A stretch of DNA of 36,873 bases. Origin: a virus. The position numbers were made by a program, and so were the translations under genes. Where the stretch lies: positions 1 through 36,873 of the IMG/VR virus record IMGVR_UViG_3300000115_000043; one strand, 5' to 3'. Of this stretch, positions 26,101 to 32,837 are shown piece after piece. The notes under the pieces are model-generated. The model was not told the DNA's origin and ran no database searches. It saw only the letters and a program-made list of their open reading frames with translations. The first letter of the stretch is position 1. Each line of letters starts with the position of its first letter.

Positions 26101-26746
26101 AGATGGAACTGTAGATCCAATACAAATCACTTCAACAAGTGCAAGTGCTACAGCTTTCTCAGATAATGATAACGATACAAAGATACAGGTAGAAACAACT
26201 TCTGATATTGATGATATTAGAATCTTTACTGCAGGTTCAGAAAGAATGCGAATTGAATCTGATGGTGTTGTCGATATCAAGTCAGCAAAACTTAAAATTA
26301 ATGGTGGTGCAGGAACAAATGGTCAAGTACTTACTACAGGTGGCGATGGAACAATAAGTTGGGCTGATACAGTCTCTTCATTAGCTGCTAATGACTTAAC
26401 AGATGTAGCAACTTCAGGACAAGCTTCAGGAGACAGCTTAGTTTTCAATGGTTCAAATTATGTTCCTCAAAGACCTACAAATATAGAAGATGCTGATGGA
26501 GATACAAGAGTTCATGTAGAAGAAAGCTCTGACGAAGATAAAATACGATTTGATACAGGTGGTAGCGAGAGATTTGTTATGGATACAAATGTTACCGCTT
26601 CAGCACAAGGTGGTTTCTTCTTACATAGACAAACCCTGGCTTCAGGAGAGAGTTTTTCAATAGCCTCAGACACAGGAACAGTAGCAGCAGGTCCAATGGA
26701 TGTAGAAGGAACATTAGACATTGCAGGTACATTGGTTGTTGTATAG
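20150..26746 (+). CDS. Giant repetitive tail fibre with two cupredoxin-like domains, 2198 aa
   Basis: The largest gene in the window. About 14 copies of the element D.DDL.EG.(T/S)NLYFTNAR occur along it, interspersed with strands of the form GTGI..SSG.ISIG. Three 95-residue modules (residues 358-452, 1225-1319, 1806-1900) are near-identical in protein sequence. Two tandem cupredoxin-like domains lie at about 891-1000 and 1001-1114. Their copper-type ligand sets are His938, Cys984, His987, Met990 and His1047, Cys1098, His1101, Met1104. The C-terminal 250 residues hold SERMRIESDG and a final strand-rich cap (GSERFVMDTN...). There is no chaperone domain. It is probably a very long trimeric shaft reaching the cell surface. 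Confidence 0.85.
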   Translation: MAAKNPIRGDYSGSDLVGFAEFQATDFIAIADGGTGAISSAGARTALGIAIGSDVQAYDPQLTDVANLTPTDGGFIVGDGSNFVLESGNTARSSLGLSSSDSPQFTGLTLTSISIDSVTLSTIVTESEGMSGSDNDTSVPTTAAIIDYISNTVDTTEEVQDIVGAMVTSNTETLIGVTYDDSDGTLDFVVDNDLANYSNTNSAFITKSGISVTDSGGDGSLSYDNSTGIITYTGPSSTEVRAHLSAGTGVSYSSGQFSIGQDVGTTADVTFNSVAGNVTGTVSSIANHDTDSLSEGTTNLYYTSARANSDFDTRLATKDTGDLSEGSNLYFTNARVDTEIDSYLSGGTGVAVSSGVISIGQAVATTSDVTFNDLTVSGDLTVSGTTTTVNTETIALADNIIVFNSNATGSATENAGIEIERGDDTNKTLIWDESADKWTVGSETFIAGTFEGALIGDVTGNVTGDVTGDIDGAIILSGKNQTGSTIGAGVPVYISGQASSGTEFTVAPADADGSGTMPAIGITTASTNNNAAVSILTFGKFVGLDTSSFSVGDSLYVSTSGTLVNTPPTGESALLQKIAKVTRSHASDGAIFVQGAGRSNAVPNLDDGDIFIGNASNQAVTASFNTTFDTQLATKDTDDLSEGTNLYFTDERVDDRLNNLLVAGSNITLTYDDSANTLTIAGVEDNFANNTTDDLAEGSTNLYFTNARAQSALTGGTGISNTSGTLAIDFTEFDTDNVVEGSSSLYFTNARSRGSVSVASGSGLTYNSSTGEFGTSSIPNAQLANSAITINSNAVSLGGSVSLDTDDITEGNNLYYTTGRFDTALATKDTDDLTEGSTNLYYTDARVESYISGGTGIDFSSGAISIDSTVVTESSTDTLTNKTISFEDNTAIVTFAVTVSSASGSNKYFLDGESSASVQLIPGVTYRFDQSDNSNSGHPFALSTSEDGTNYTTGVTTNGTAGSSGAYTQIVVDGATADRLFYKCTAHSGMGGGVLEVQGSAIVEFAVTVANVSGNKYHLDGETAASVQLIPGMVYRFNQSDSSNSGHPFRLSSTKDGTHNSGSEYTTKVTTSGTPGSAGAYTQIVVDAATSDSLYYYCSSHSGMGGNAVISVQGVSLADSDTDDLTEGSSNLYFTNARARSAISVTDSGGDGSLSYNSSTGVITFTGPSAAEVRAHISVTDSGGDGSLAYDSGTGVITYTGPSASETRAHFTAGTGIGISSGEISIGQAVATTSDVTFNDLIVSGDLTVSGTTTTVNTETINLADNVITLNSNETGTPSQNGGIEIERGTSTNKTLIWNETDDKWTIGSETFVAGTVEANLTGNVTGNVAGNVTGTVSDISNHDTDSLTEGSSNLYFSNERVDDRVSSLLTAGTNVSLTYDDSANTLTIASTDTNTQLSQEQVEDFVAGVVTAGTGISVTYDDNAGTLTVANTASTSTEDVQDIVGSQIVTNGSHTGISFAYDDANDGAIDATVSLSGFSTSNLAEGTNLYYTTARANTDFDTKIAAADTGDLSEGTNLYYTNARADARIAAADIQDLSNVGFSAPGATEDQKVITWDNSAGSFALSSVSGLSGSGETNTASNVGTAGVGVFKGKTGEDLQFKKINAGSAKITITDDTSNDEIDIDFGSVAAGDLSDVTTSGVTNGQALVYSSSNSRFEPGNVTATISGLTDTTISSLQANQFIKYSGSAWVNVTVDTDDIGEGSTNLYYTDARAQASITGGTGISNTSGTLAIDFTEFDTDSLTEGSSNLFYTSTRFNTDLATKTTDNLTEGSTNLYFTNARVDTEIDSYLSGSTGVTYSGGAISIGQAVATTSDVTFNDLTVSGDLTVSGTTTTVNTETINLADNTITLNSNATGSATEDGGIEIERGSDTNKTLLWNETTDKWTVGSETFVAGTFEGNATGLTTTAFTGLTADSSPADDDLVMVYDSSASAYKKVTKSNFAGSASGGLTGALDFTLADTTEDDIDFLNLGATGTDVEVTLTDGTVDPIQITSTSASATAFSDNDNDTKIQVETTSDIDDIRIFTAGSERMRIESDGVVDIKSAKLKINGGAGTNGQVLTTGGDGTISWADTVSSLAANDLTDVATSGQASGDSLVFNGSNYVPQRPTNIEDADGDTRVHVEESSDEDKIRFDTGGSERFVMDTNVTASAQGGFFLHRQTLASGESFSIASDTGTVAAGPMDVEGTLDIAGTLVVV
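21221..25849 (+). repeat. Three 285-bp modules, same protein but different codons
   Basis: Copies lie at 21221-21505, 23822-24106 and 25565-25849 inside the giant fibre gene. All begin SIGQAVATTSDVTFND and run through TVNTETI to GSETF.AGT.E. Over the 29 codons for TSDVTFND...TETI, the first and third copies have no amino-acid difference, yet 24 of the 29 codons differ. The second copy is likewise recoded, with one amino-acid change in that stretch. Confidence 0.85.
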
Positions 26747-26847
26747 TGAGTAATCCTATTGACTATAATGAGATAGAGAAAGAATTGGGAGATCTTTTGT
26801 CAGAAACAGACACAGAAATCAATATAAAACCTGAGGGAACAGAATAA
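26746..26847 (+). CDS. Tiny acidic protein between fibre genes, 33 aa
   Basis: The GTG start overlaps the TAG of the giant fibre gene by one base and the TAA overlaps the next ATG by one base. The gene fits the local junction style exactly. The product MSNPIDYNEIEKELGDLLSE... is acidic and helical and ends KPEGTE. It could be a fibre connector or chaperone fragment. Without those junctions it would be too short to call. Confidence 0.6.
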   Translation: MSNPIDYNEIEKELGDLLSETDTEINIKPEGTE

Positions 26848-28007
26848 TGTCAGAACTTAATGTAGATACAATAAATGAGCAAACATCTGCTAATGGTGTA
26901 ACCATAGATGGTGTCTTAATAAAAGATGGCAGTATTGGAAGTGCTTATTTAGATGCTTCAACTACTGAAACGATACAAACTTTAACTTCTAGCTCAGGTG
27001 CTTTAGCTATCAATATGAGTAGTGGAAAATCAGGAACTATTACTTTAAGTGAAAATGTTACAAGCATTGCTTTTACAAATATTCCTACAAGTGGACACGC
27101 AACATTTACATTAAAAGTTAAGCAAAATGCAAGTACTGCTTATACCCTTTCAGTCGAAGCAATTACTGTCAATGGTGGTAGTTCAGCAAAAGTATTTAGA
27201 CCTGCAGGACAAACCTATACATCAACTTCTACCAATAGTGTTGAGGATGTTTTAGTATTTGAGTTTTATAACGCAGGTACACCATTTCTTACACAAACTA
27301 AAAATTATCAACAAACATCAACACTTCAAGGCTCTAACTTATTTTTCAATTTAGATTTTAACAATACGAATTGTTATAGTGGGTCAGGAACAACTGTTAA
27401 CGATTTATCTGCAACAGGTTTTGATTTCAATGTGGTAGGCAGTCCTAATTTTAGCACAGATGGTAATGGAGATTATAGATTTACAAGTTTTAGTACTTCT
27501 AATTATTTACAAAGTGCAAGTAATACAGGTATTTCAACAAACACAGAGCCATTAACAGTTACTGCTTTAGTTAGTGAAAGTACTACACAAAACTATTCAG
27601 GTATATGGGGACAAGGTTATGACACTCAACAAACACACATAGCAGGTATTTCTTATAGTGGTAAGTTTGGTACAGACCATTGGCAACCAGGTGGTTGGTA
27701 TGCTGCTGCACACAGTTTAAATGTAAAGTATTTAATTACTTGGGTTTTTCCTACAGTTGCTGATAGGTCAACTGCAAATGGTAAAATTTATTTTTCTGGT
27801 ACAGAACAGTCTAAGACATTGTATGGCTCTAGTACTCCAAATGCACCTGCTAATGATACATTACAAATTGGAACTTGGAAACCATCTCGAACAGATATGA
27901 CTTTTATTGGAAGTATTTATGCAGTAGCAATGTGGAAAAGTGAATTGACACCATCAGAAGTAGCTGCAAATCATAATGATTACTACAGTCAAAGGTTTAC
28001 AATATAA
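26847..28007 (+). CDS. Tail fibre / adhesin with C-terminal LamG-like lectin domain, 386 aa
   Basis: The N-terminus (VDTINEQTSANGVTIDGVLIKDG) is a signature shared with the gene at 28298 and with many marine phage fibres, probably the attachment segment. Residues about 40-150 form a small beta domain (GTITLSENVTSIAFTNIPTSGHATFTLKV) also shared with that gene. The C-terminal 230 residues (LFFNLDFNNTNCYSGSGTTVNDLSATG...) match the concanavalin-A-like LamG fold. Its end (FIGSIYAVAMWKSELTPSEVAANHNDYY) has the usual final strand and helix. It probably binds a surface glycan. Confidence 0.8.
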   Translation: MSELNVDTINEQTSANGVTIDGVLIKDGSIGSAYLDASTTETIQTLTSSSGALAINMSSGKSGTITLSENVTSIAFTNIPTSGHATFTLKVKQNASTAYTLSVEAITVNGGSSAKVFRPAGQTYTSTSTNSVEDVLVFEFYNAGTPFLTQTKNYQQTSTLQGSNLFFNLDFNNTNCYSGSGTTVNDLSATGFDFNVVGSPNFSTDGNGDYRFTSFSTSNYLQSASNTGISTNTEPLTVTALVSESTTQNYSGIWGQGYDTQQTHIAGISYSGKFGTDHWQPGGWYAAAHSLNVKYLITWVFPTVADRSTANGKIYFSGTEQSKTLYGSSTPNAPANDTLQIGTWKPSRTDMTFIGSIYAVAMWKSELTPSEVAANHNDYYSQRFTI

Positions 28008-28288
28008 TGCCTACTAGAGAAGATGCCCTCGCTTTGTTTCCTGAAGGATATACACCTTCAGAAAAAGAAATAGAAAAAAAATTAGAACAATTAATTGTCG
28101 CATATCAAGATTTAGAAAATAGTTCTTACGAATACAGCGAAGCAATAGAAGGTAGAAAATTAGAATATCCTAGTTTAGAACAACAATTAGATTTGCTTTT
28201 CAAAGATATAGATAATAACACTCTTGATAAAACAGGAGATTTTTATACAAAATTAAAAGCAGTAAAAGACAACAACCCAAAACCATAA
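28007..28288 (+). CDS. Small fibre-associated protein of the YPS..QLD type, 93 aa
   Basis: Contains EYPSLEQQLDLLFKDIDNNTLDKTGDFYTKLKAVKDNNPKP. From memory that block recurs in small phage proteins next to tail fibre genes, often annotated as tail assembly or fibre-linked. The N-terminal 50 residues are helical. The gene at 30416 shares the (Y)PS helix and the D-NPKP ending, so the two are probably paralogues. One-base overlap with the LamG adhesin suggests it helps that protein assemble (inference). Confidence 0.75.
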   Translation: MPTREDALALFPEGYTPSEKEIEKKLEQLIVAYQDLENSSYEYSEAIEGRKLEYPSLEQQLDLLFKDIDNNTLDKTGDFYTKLKAVKDNNPKP

Positions 28289-28297
28289 GGATAAATA

Positions 28298-28762
28298 ATG
28301 GCTAGTGAAATAAAAGTAGATACAATATCAGAGAATACTTCCAATAATGGTATCACTATCGATGGTGTCAATATAAAAGATGGTGCTGTAGTAGGAGCTT
28401 TACTCAAAGACTATGCTGAAACAAAACAATCACTATCTAGTTCTTCAGGTGTTATTGCTATTGATATGGCAAATGGAAACACAGGAGCAATAACTTTAAC
28501 TGAAGCTGTAACAGATATAGATTTTACAAATGTACCAACTTCAGGATTATCAACCTTTACCTTACAAATTACACAAGATTCTACAGATAGAACTGTAGCT
28601 ATAAATGCAGTAACAGTTAATGCAGGATCTAATCTAACAGCTAAAACTACAGCAGGTGGTGGATATACAATGTCTACAGGATCTGGTGCAATAGATTTAG
28701 TTACATTCTTATTCGTAGATGCAGGTACCCCTTTTCTAAACGCATTACAAAACTTTAGTTAG
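28298..28762 (+). CDS. Tail fibre protein lacking a lectin domain, 154 aa
   Basis: Aligns with the first 155 residues of the LamG adhesin at 26847: the same VDTISENTSNNGITIDGVNIKDG opening, the same strand domain (GAITLTEAVTDIDFTNVPTSGLSTFTLQITQ) and the same DAGTPFLN ending. It stops where the lectin part would begin, so it is either a truncated paralogue or a stand-alone base for a separately encoded tip. AAGGATAA precedes the ATG. Confidence 0.75.
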   Translation: MASEIKVDTISENTSNNGITIDGVNIKDGAVVGALLKDYAETKQSLSSSSGVIAIDMANGNTGAITLTEAVTDIDFTNVPTSGLSTFTLQITQDSTDRTVAINAVTVNAGSNLTAKTTAGGGYTMSTGSGAIDLVTFLFVDAGTPFLNALQNFS

Positions 28763-28770
28763 GAGCAAAT

Positions 28771-29340
28771 ATGCCATTAGGTAGTGCAAGATTTGGACTT
28801 CTAAGTGCAGTAGCAGCTGGTAGTTTAGAACTTATTGAAAGTCAAAGTATTACTTCTTCTACATCAACTATGAATTTTACAAGCATAAAAGAGGATGAAT
28901 ATGATATTCACTTATTACAATATAAAGCATTTGCAGTTGATACTACTAATGCTAGACCAATAATGAGATTTTATGAAAGTGGCACTTTAGAAACTGCTAG
29001 CGTTTATCAATCTGCACATAAACAAATGAGAGCTACAGGAACTTATTCAGAGCCAAAAAGCACAGGACATTCTTATATAAGATTAGGTGGTGGTGGTAGT
29101 AATTCAAACGATCCCGATAATGGTTATGTTTACATATACAATGCAGGAAATTCAAATAGATATACACAGACAAATGAACACACAACAGGTATTTATTTTG
29201 GAGATAATACTTTAATTTCAGAATTTGGTGGTAGCGTATTACCACAAACAAGTGTTGTTGATGGACTACAAATTTTAACTTGGTCTACAGGTAATAACAT
29301 AACTAATCTACAAGCAAAATTGTTTGGTGTAAAACAATGA
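28771..29340 (+). CDS. Small beta-rich tail-fibre protein, paralogue 1 of 3, 189 aa
   Basis: Begins MPLGSARFGLLSA, then LELIESQSITSSTSTMNFTSIKEDEYDIHLLQYKAF, and ends ITNLQAKLFGVKQ. The three consecutive genes from 28771 to 30394 share the frame: short N-terminal strand, SVTSATS-like segment, D.Y/D.C..(V/L), a central variable part with a Tyr/Asn-rich YIYNA or MFNP strand, and a final FGV/YGL strand. They look like a tandemly duplicated family of jelly-roll or lectin-like binding units. AGGAGC precedes the ATG. The last four bases overlap the next gene (ATGA). Confidence 0.7.
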   Translation: MPLGSARFGLLSAVAAGSLELIESQSITSSTSTMNFTSIKEDEYDIHLLQYKAFAVDTTNARPIMRFYESGTLETASVYQSAHKQMRATGTYSEPKSTGHSYIRLGGGGSNSNDPDNGYVYIYNAGNSNRYTQTNEHTTGIYFGDNTLISEFGGSVLPQTSVVDGLQILTWSTGNNITNLQAKLFGVKQ

Positions 29341-29885
29341 GTAATCTAATACTAATTGATGAAACTACTGTTACATCAGCAGCAAATAGAATAAGTATTA
29401 CAGATGTATTTTCTGCTGATTACGATACTTATTGTATTCAAGTTGTAGGAACTTCAGCAGCTACAAGCACAGCTAATAATAATATGGATGTTCAATTAAT
29501 AAATTCTAGTGGAAGTGTTATTACATCTACAATATATGACAGCGAAATGATGTATGCTAGGGGTTTTAGTGCAACTTATTTAGAGATTGGTGGTGCTAGT
29601 AGAGATGAAATTGCAATAATGTATCACGATACTGCTGCAAATAACGCTTTTGGTAATATGACAATGTGGATGTTTAATCCATTCCAATCAGATAGTTATA
29701 CATTTCAAGTTCAACAAAGCTCGGGTTACGCTAGGGATGGAGCTAGTGCTATAATCCCTATGTTTCACAAAGGTATTGGAGTGTTAAAACAACAATCTAG
29801 TATTACAGGTTATTCTTTTGTTAACAGAAATAGCCTTAACATATCTACAGGCACCTTCAGAACTTATGGGTTGAAAGTCGACTAA
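29337..29885 (+). CDS. Small beta-rich tail-fibre protein, paralogue 2 of 3, 182 aa
   Basis: Opens MSNLILIDETTVTSAANRISITDVFSADYDTYCIQVV and ends GTFRTYGLKVD, matching the frame of its two neighbours in the first 40 residues and the last strand, while the middle (MYARGFSATYLEIGGASRDEI) differs. It overlaps the previous gene by four bases and the next by one. The middle is where paralogues diverge most, as expected of a receptor-contact surface. Confidence 0.7.
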   Translation: MSNLILIDETTVTSAANRISITDVFSADYDTYCIQVVGTSAATSTANNNMDVQLINSSGSVITSTIYDSEMMYARGFSATYLEIGGASRDEIAIMYHDTAANNAFGNMTMWMFNPFQSDSYTFQVQQSSGYARDGASAIIPMFHKGIGVLKQQSSITGYSFVNRNSLNISTGTFRTYGLKVD

Positions 29886-30394
29886 TGGGATTAAAACAAA
29901 TAGCTTCAGAAACAGTTACAAGTGCTACATCTTTTGTAGATTTAATAGGAACAACAACTGATGATTGTTATATGATTGTAGTCAATGGATATATACCTAC
30001 TTCTGATGCAGCAGATTTAAGAGCAAGAGTTTTAGAAAGTTCAACACCCAATACAACTGCAAATTATGATAGAGCTTTTTTAGCTATAAGAACTGATACA
30101 ACTTATAGTAATCAACCAAATACTAATGAAACTTATTATGATTTAACAACTGCTGTAGGTAATAGCACAGGAGAACAAATGAATGGAATTATGTATCTAT
30201 ATAATGCTAATGACAGTAATGAGTTTACATATATTACTGCTGAAAATTCTCAGTTATCACACACAGCTTTGTTAATAGGTAATCAAGGAAGTGCAGTGTT
30301 TACAAGCGATAGTCAAGTAAATGGTATAAGGTTTTATCCAAATACAGGGACTATAGCAAGTGGGACCTTTACACTTTACCAAATCGAAGAATAA
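29885..30394 (+). CDS. Small beta-rich tail-fibre protein, paralogue 3 of 3, 169 aa
   Basis: Opens MGLKQIASETVTSATSFVDLIGTTTDDCYMIVVNGY and ends IASGTFTLYQIEE. It shares the opening and closing strands with paralogue 2 and a YLYNANDSNEFTYI strand that matches YIYNAGNSNRYTQT of paralogue 1. The central sequence is otherwise distinct. One-base overlap with the previous gene. It is the last of the triplet before a possible internal promoter. Confidence 0.7.
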   Translation: MGLKQIASETVTSATSFVDLIGTTTDDCYMIVVNGYIPTSDAADLRARVLESSTPNTTANYDRAFLAIRTDTTYSNQPNTNETYYDLTTAVGNSTGEQMNGIMYLYNANDSNEFTYITAENSQLSHTALLIGNQGSAVFTSDSQVNGIRFYPNTGTIASGTFTLYQIEE

Positions 30395-30397
30395 AGA

Positions 30398-30406
30398 TGT
30401 TAGAAT
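30398..30406 (+). promoter_or_regulatory. Possible extended -10 element (weak)
   Basis: TGTTAGAAT fits TG-N-TAGAAT, close to the TGTTATAAT elements elsewhere, but overlaps the AGGAG ribosome-binding site and ATG of the next gene, so transcripts would start only 2-3 bases before the codon. Possible but unproven. Confidence 0.25.
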
Positions 30407-30415
30407 AGGAGATAT

Positions 30416-30742
30416 ATGGCAAATTTAGATGAAATCAAAAGCTCGGCAAGAGCAGAATTACAAGAACTTAGAGATGGCGATGGAATATTTAAGTTAGTTA
30501 ACAAAGAGAGATTGCCAATAACTGATGAAGAGTTTGAACAAATGATCCTGGATAAGGCTAATTATGAGTTTGATCAACAAGAAAATGGTTATAAAACTGC
30601 TAGACAAGAATCCTATCCATCAGTAATAGAATTTATGGAAGCCTATACAGAAAAAGAAATAGGTGGAGATTCAACTAAGTGGGATGCTTATGTTGTTAAA
30701 TATAATCAAGTAAGAACAGATAATCCAAAGCCAGGAGAATAA
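30416..30742 (+). CDS. Small fibre-associated protein, YPS-type, 108 aa
   Basis: Helical, charged protein. YPSVIEFMEAYTEKEI, WDAYVVKYNQVRTDNPKP and the ending match the pattern of the smaller protein at 28007 (YPS helix, then K..V..DNPKP). Both lie directly among fibre genes. It may be a tail fibre assembly factor, one per adhesin group. AGGAG stands just upstream of the ATG. I do not recognise a named family with certainty. Confidence 0.7.
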   Translation: MANLDEIKSSARAELQELRDGDGIFKLVNKERLPITDEEFEQMILDKANYEFDQQENGYKTARQESYPSVIEFMEAYTEKEIGGDSTKWDAYVVKYNQVRTDNPKPGE

Positions 30743-31000
30743 ATGTCAATATTAAAAGTAAATGAGATAAGACCAAGAACTACAGGAGCTAGTGTAGATG
30801 TTACAGTTCCATTTGGCTTAAAAGGTTATTCAACAACAGATAGAGATAATTTAACAAGTTTATCTGCTGGCGAAACAATATGGAATACGACAACGAGTAG
30901 ATTACAAGTGTATAATGGTAGTGGGTGGACAGAATTTATCACATCATCAGATGTTTCTGGTGGAGCAAGTATTGGTCTAGTCCTCGCGTTAGGTGGATAA
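30743..31000 (+). CDS. Short tail fibre protein with YNGSGW motif, 85 aa
   Basis: Carries the fibre motif TTDRDNLTSLSAGETIWNTTTSRLQVYNGSGWTEF. The same R-D-x-L/I-x-S-A-G-E-x-I-x-N-x-T/S-T-S-x-L-Q-V-Y-N-G-S arrangement is present in the gene at 33739 and in many phage fibres. The short N-terminus (MSILKVNEIRP) resembles the VDTI opening of the adhesins. At 85 residues it is probably a linker or adaptor. It starts one base after the previous stop. Confidence 0.75.
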   Translation: MSILKVNEIRPRTTGASVDVTVPFGLKGYSTTDRDNLTSLSAGETIWNTTTSRLQVYNGSGWTEFITSSDVSGGASIGLVLALGG

Positions 31001-31006
31001 TAAATT

Positions 31007-31336
31007 ATGGCAGAAGCATTTAAATCAGTTCAAGCAAGTTTAGGTACTACAGCAGATACCTCTATATATCAATGTCCTTCATCAACAGAGGCAATAGTTA
31101 TATTATGTCAGGTTTCTAATGTAGATGGAACAAATGCAGCAGATCTATATTTAGATTATTACGATTCTTCGGCTACAGCTGCTAGTGCGTTAGCACACAC
31201 AATCTCTATACCTGCAGACTCATCTTTCAACCCAATCGGGGGAAAGTTAGCTTTAGAAGCAGGAGATCAACTTAGATCATGGGCAGGAGCAACAGGAGAT
31301 CTTGAAATAGTTCTTTCTATTTTAGAAATTAGCTAG
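31007..31336 (+). CDS. Small beta-sandwich tail protein, 109 aa
   Basis: The pattern is IYQCPSSTEAIVILCQVSNVDGT...DLYLDYYD, then SIPADSSFNPIGGKLALEAGDQLRSWAGATGDLEIVLSILEI. This is common in small phage proteins annotated as structural or fibre-tip: strands around a GD.L segment and a final strand. The gene at 34203 has the same layout. Probably a beta-sandwich that caps or decorates a fibre. Unnamed family. Confidence 0.7.
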   Translation: MAEAFKSVQASLGTTADTSIYQCPSSTEAIVILCQVSNVDGTNAADLYLDYYDSSATAASALAHTISIPADSSFNPIGGKLALEAGDQLRSWAGATGDLEIVLSILEIS

Positions 31337-31344
31337 GAGTAATC

Positions 31345-32118
31345 ATGCCAAGAGGTAGAATGCGTGGCAAGAGACCTAGAGATTATAATAGTCAAACTAG
31401 ATCTGGTCTTTATACTGTAAATTCACAACATGATGCACAATTAAATAACGAATGGTCATCTTTTCCAGGGGAATTATCAACTAATCCTGCTACAAGTGCC
31501 TCACAAATTTACTTATATAGTCAAACCGATGGAGATTATTATATACAACCATCTAACTCTCAAACAACTAGAAAAGTATATGTAAATTTTTCTCAAAGCA
31601 CAGTTTCGGGAAAAGGTTTAACTTTAGTAGCTGTTGGTAGAAATGGCGATTGGTGGAATAATTCTGGTACTAATCAAAACAATATGATAGCTAGCAATAC
31701 AGGGAGTAATACTGTTGCTTACTTACAGTCATCTTGGATAGATGCTCTAATCGGAGATTGGAACGATCTTCACATGGTTATAAATAGAAGACTTTATGGA
31801 GATTCTTTAAGGCTTACAGGAGATCAAAATGGTACTTTTTATTGGTCTACATTTAATTCATCTAACACAGGATATAGTGCTACTTATAAAAGATACACAG
31901 GTTTATGGAATGCAGGAAGTAATAGTTGGACTGAAACAGGATCAGGTTGGGGAGACTCAGGACCTAACAACTGTGAAAGAAGTTTTACATGGACTTGGAA
32001 TGGACATGGTGGAACTGAAGGTTGGGCTCATGGAAATGGTTGTACATTTTCTGGTGGTTACTCTTATGGTGGTAACACTCACTCTTTAGATAGGGTAAAT
32101 GTTTATGTATATAGTTAG
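31345..32118 (+). CDS. Putative receptor-binding protein with fibrinogen-like domain, copy 1, 257 aa
   Basis: The N-terminal MPRGRMRGKRPRDYNSQTRSG is nearly the same as in the gene at 32837 and may be an attachment peptide. The main domain (PATSASQIYLYSQTDGDYYIQPS... then VYVNF....GLTLVAVGR...WW) follows the G.Y.I.P....V..D/N...G.GW(T)L start of fibrinogen-related lectin domains. The C-terminal third is Gly, Ser, Trp and His rich (FTWTWNGHGGTEGWAHGNG). Such domains bind glycans. The match is by pattern, not by search. AGGAG precedes the ATG. Confidence 0.6.
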   Translation: MPRGRMRGKRPRDYNSQTRSGLYTVNSQHDAQLNNEWSSFPGELSTNPATSASQIYLYSQTDGDYYIQPSNSQTTRKVYVNFSQSTVSGKGLTLVAVGRNGDWWNNSGTNQNNMIASNTGSNTVAYLQSSWIDALIGDWNDLHMVINRRLYGDSLRLTGDQNGTFYWSTFNSSNTGYSATYKRYTGLWNAGSNSWTETGSGWGDSGPNNCERSFTWTWNGHGGTEGWAHGNGCTFSGGYSYGGNTHSLDRVNVYVYS

Positions 32119-32126
32119 GAAATATT

Positions 32127-32837
32127 ATGTCAGATAGAGGTATATATGGATGGAAAGCAGGCAGACCTACAATGACTGACCAAAATAATACTGGAAATTT
32201 TAATAATGATGAAAACATACATCTTATAGAAACTAATGCTAAAAATACAGGTGGTGTTCCTGTAACCTCAAGTTTAATTGTAGAGTGGGATGCAGGCAAA
32301 GAGCCTAGTTATAGTGGTTCTGGTACTACTTGGACTGACCTTAGTGGTAATAATAACCACGCAACATTAACAAACCCTAGTTGGAACTCAAGTGGATATT
32401 TTAACTTAGCTACTAATTTTCAAGTTTCTAAGACAGGTGTTTTAGGTAGTGATAGAACAGTAATTTATGTTATGCAAACTACAGATACACAATCTCTTTT
32501 TGACAGTAATGGCAATACAGGTGGTTCAGATTATCTAGCTGCTTATAGATCAGGTAACAAAGGTTACTATTCTAATGTAACCATAGGTGCTGTATATAAA
32601 AATAATTCATCTTCTAATATTCGTTATAACTTATATGACAATATAAGAACTTCTAATGCAATTATGATTTCTTTTGTCAATGCAGATTTCAATTGGACAG
32701 GTTTTGGATTTAATTATTATGGTAGCTATCAGTTTGGTAGTGGAAAGCTTTACGCAGTTCTTATATACAGTCGTAACTTAAGTCTTAGTGAAATCGGAGT
32801 ACTTTACACTTATTACAATGGAAGGGGTATTGTCTAA
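32127..32837 (+). CDS. LamG-like (concanavalin A-type) lectin adhesin, 236 aa
   Basis: Residues from about 50 onward (SSLIVEWDAGKEPSYSGSGTTWTDLSGNNNHATL) match the first strands of the LamG fold, and the final LYAVLIYSRNLSLSEIGVLYTYYNGRGIV matches its last strand and helix. The same layout ends the adhesin at 26847, but here the N-terminus is short. The aromatic DFNWTGFGFNYYGSYQFGSG may line the sugar site. It sits between the two fibrinogen-like proteins with one-base overlap to the second. It probably contributes glycan binding at the tail tip. Confidence 0.75.
   Translation: MSDRGIYGWKAGRPTMTDQNNTGNFNNDENIHLIETNAKNTGGVPVTSSLIVEWDAGKEPSYSGSGTTWTDLSGNNNHATLTNPSWNSSGYFNLATNFQVSKTGVLGSDRTVIYVMQTTDTQSLFDSNGNTGGSDYLAAYRSGNKGYYSNVTIGAVYKNNSSSNIRYNLYDNIRTSNAIMISFVNADFNWTGFGFNYYGSYQFGSGKLYAVLIYSRNLSLSEIGVLYTYYNGRGIV

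Noticed and set aside
19577-26721. Many minus-strand open frames opposite the two long fibres
   Set aside because: The valine/serine/threonine composition and spacing follow the plus-strand repeats; they are antisense shadows.
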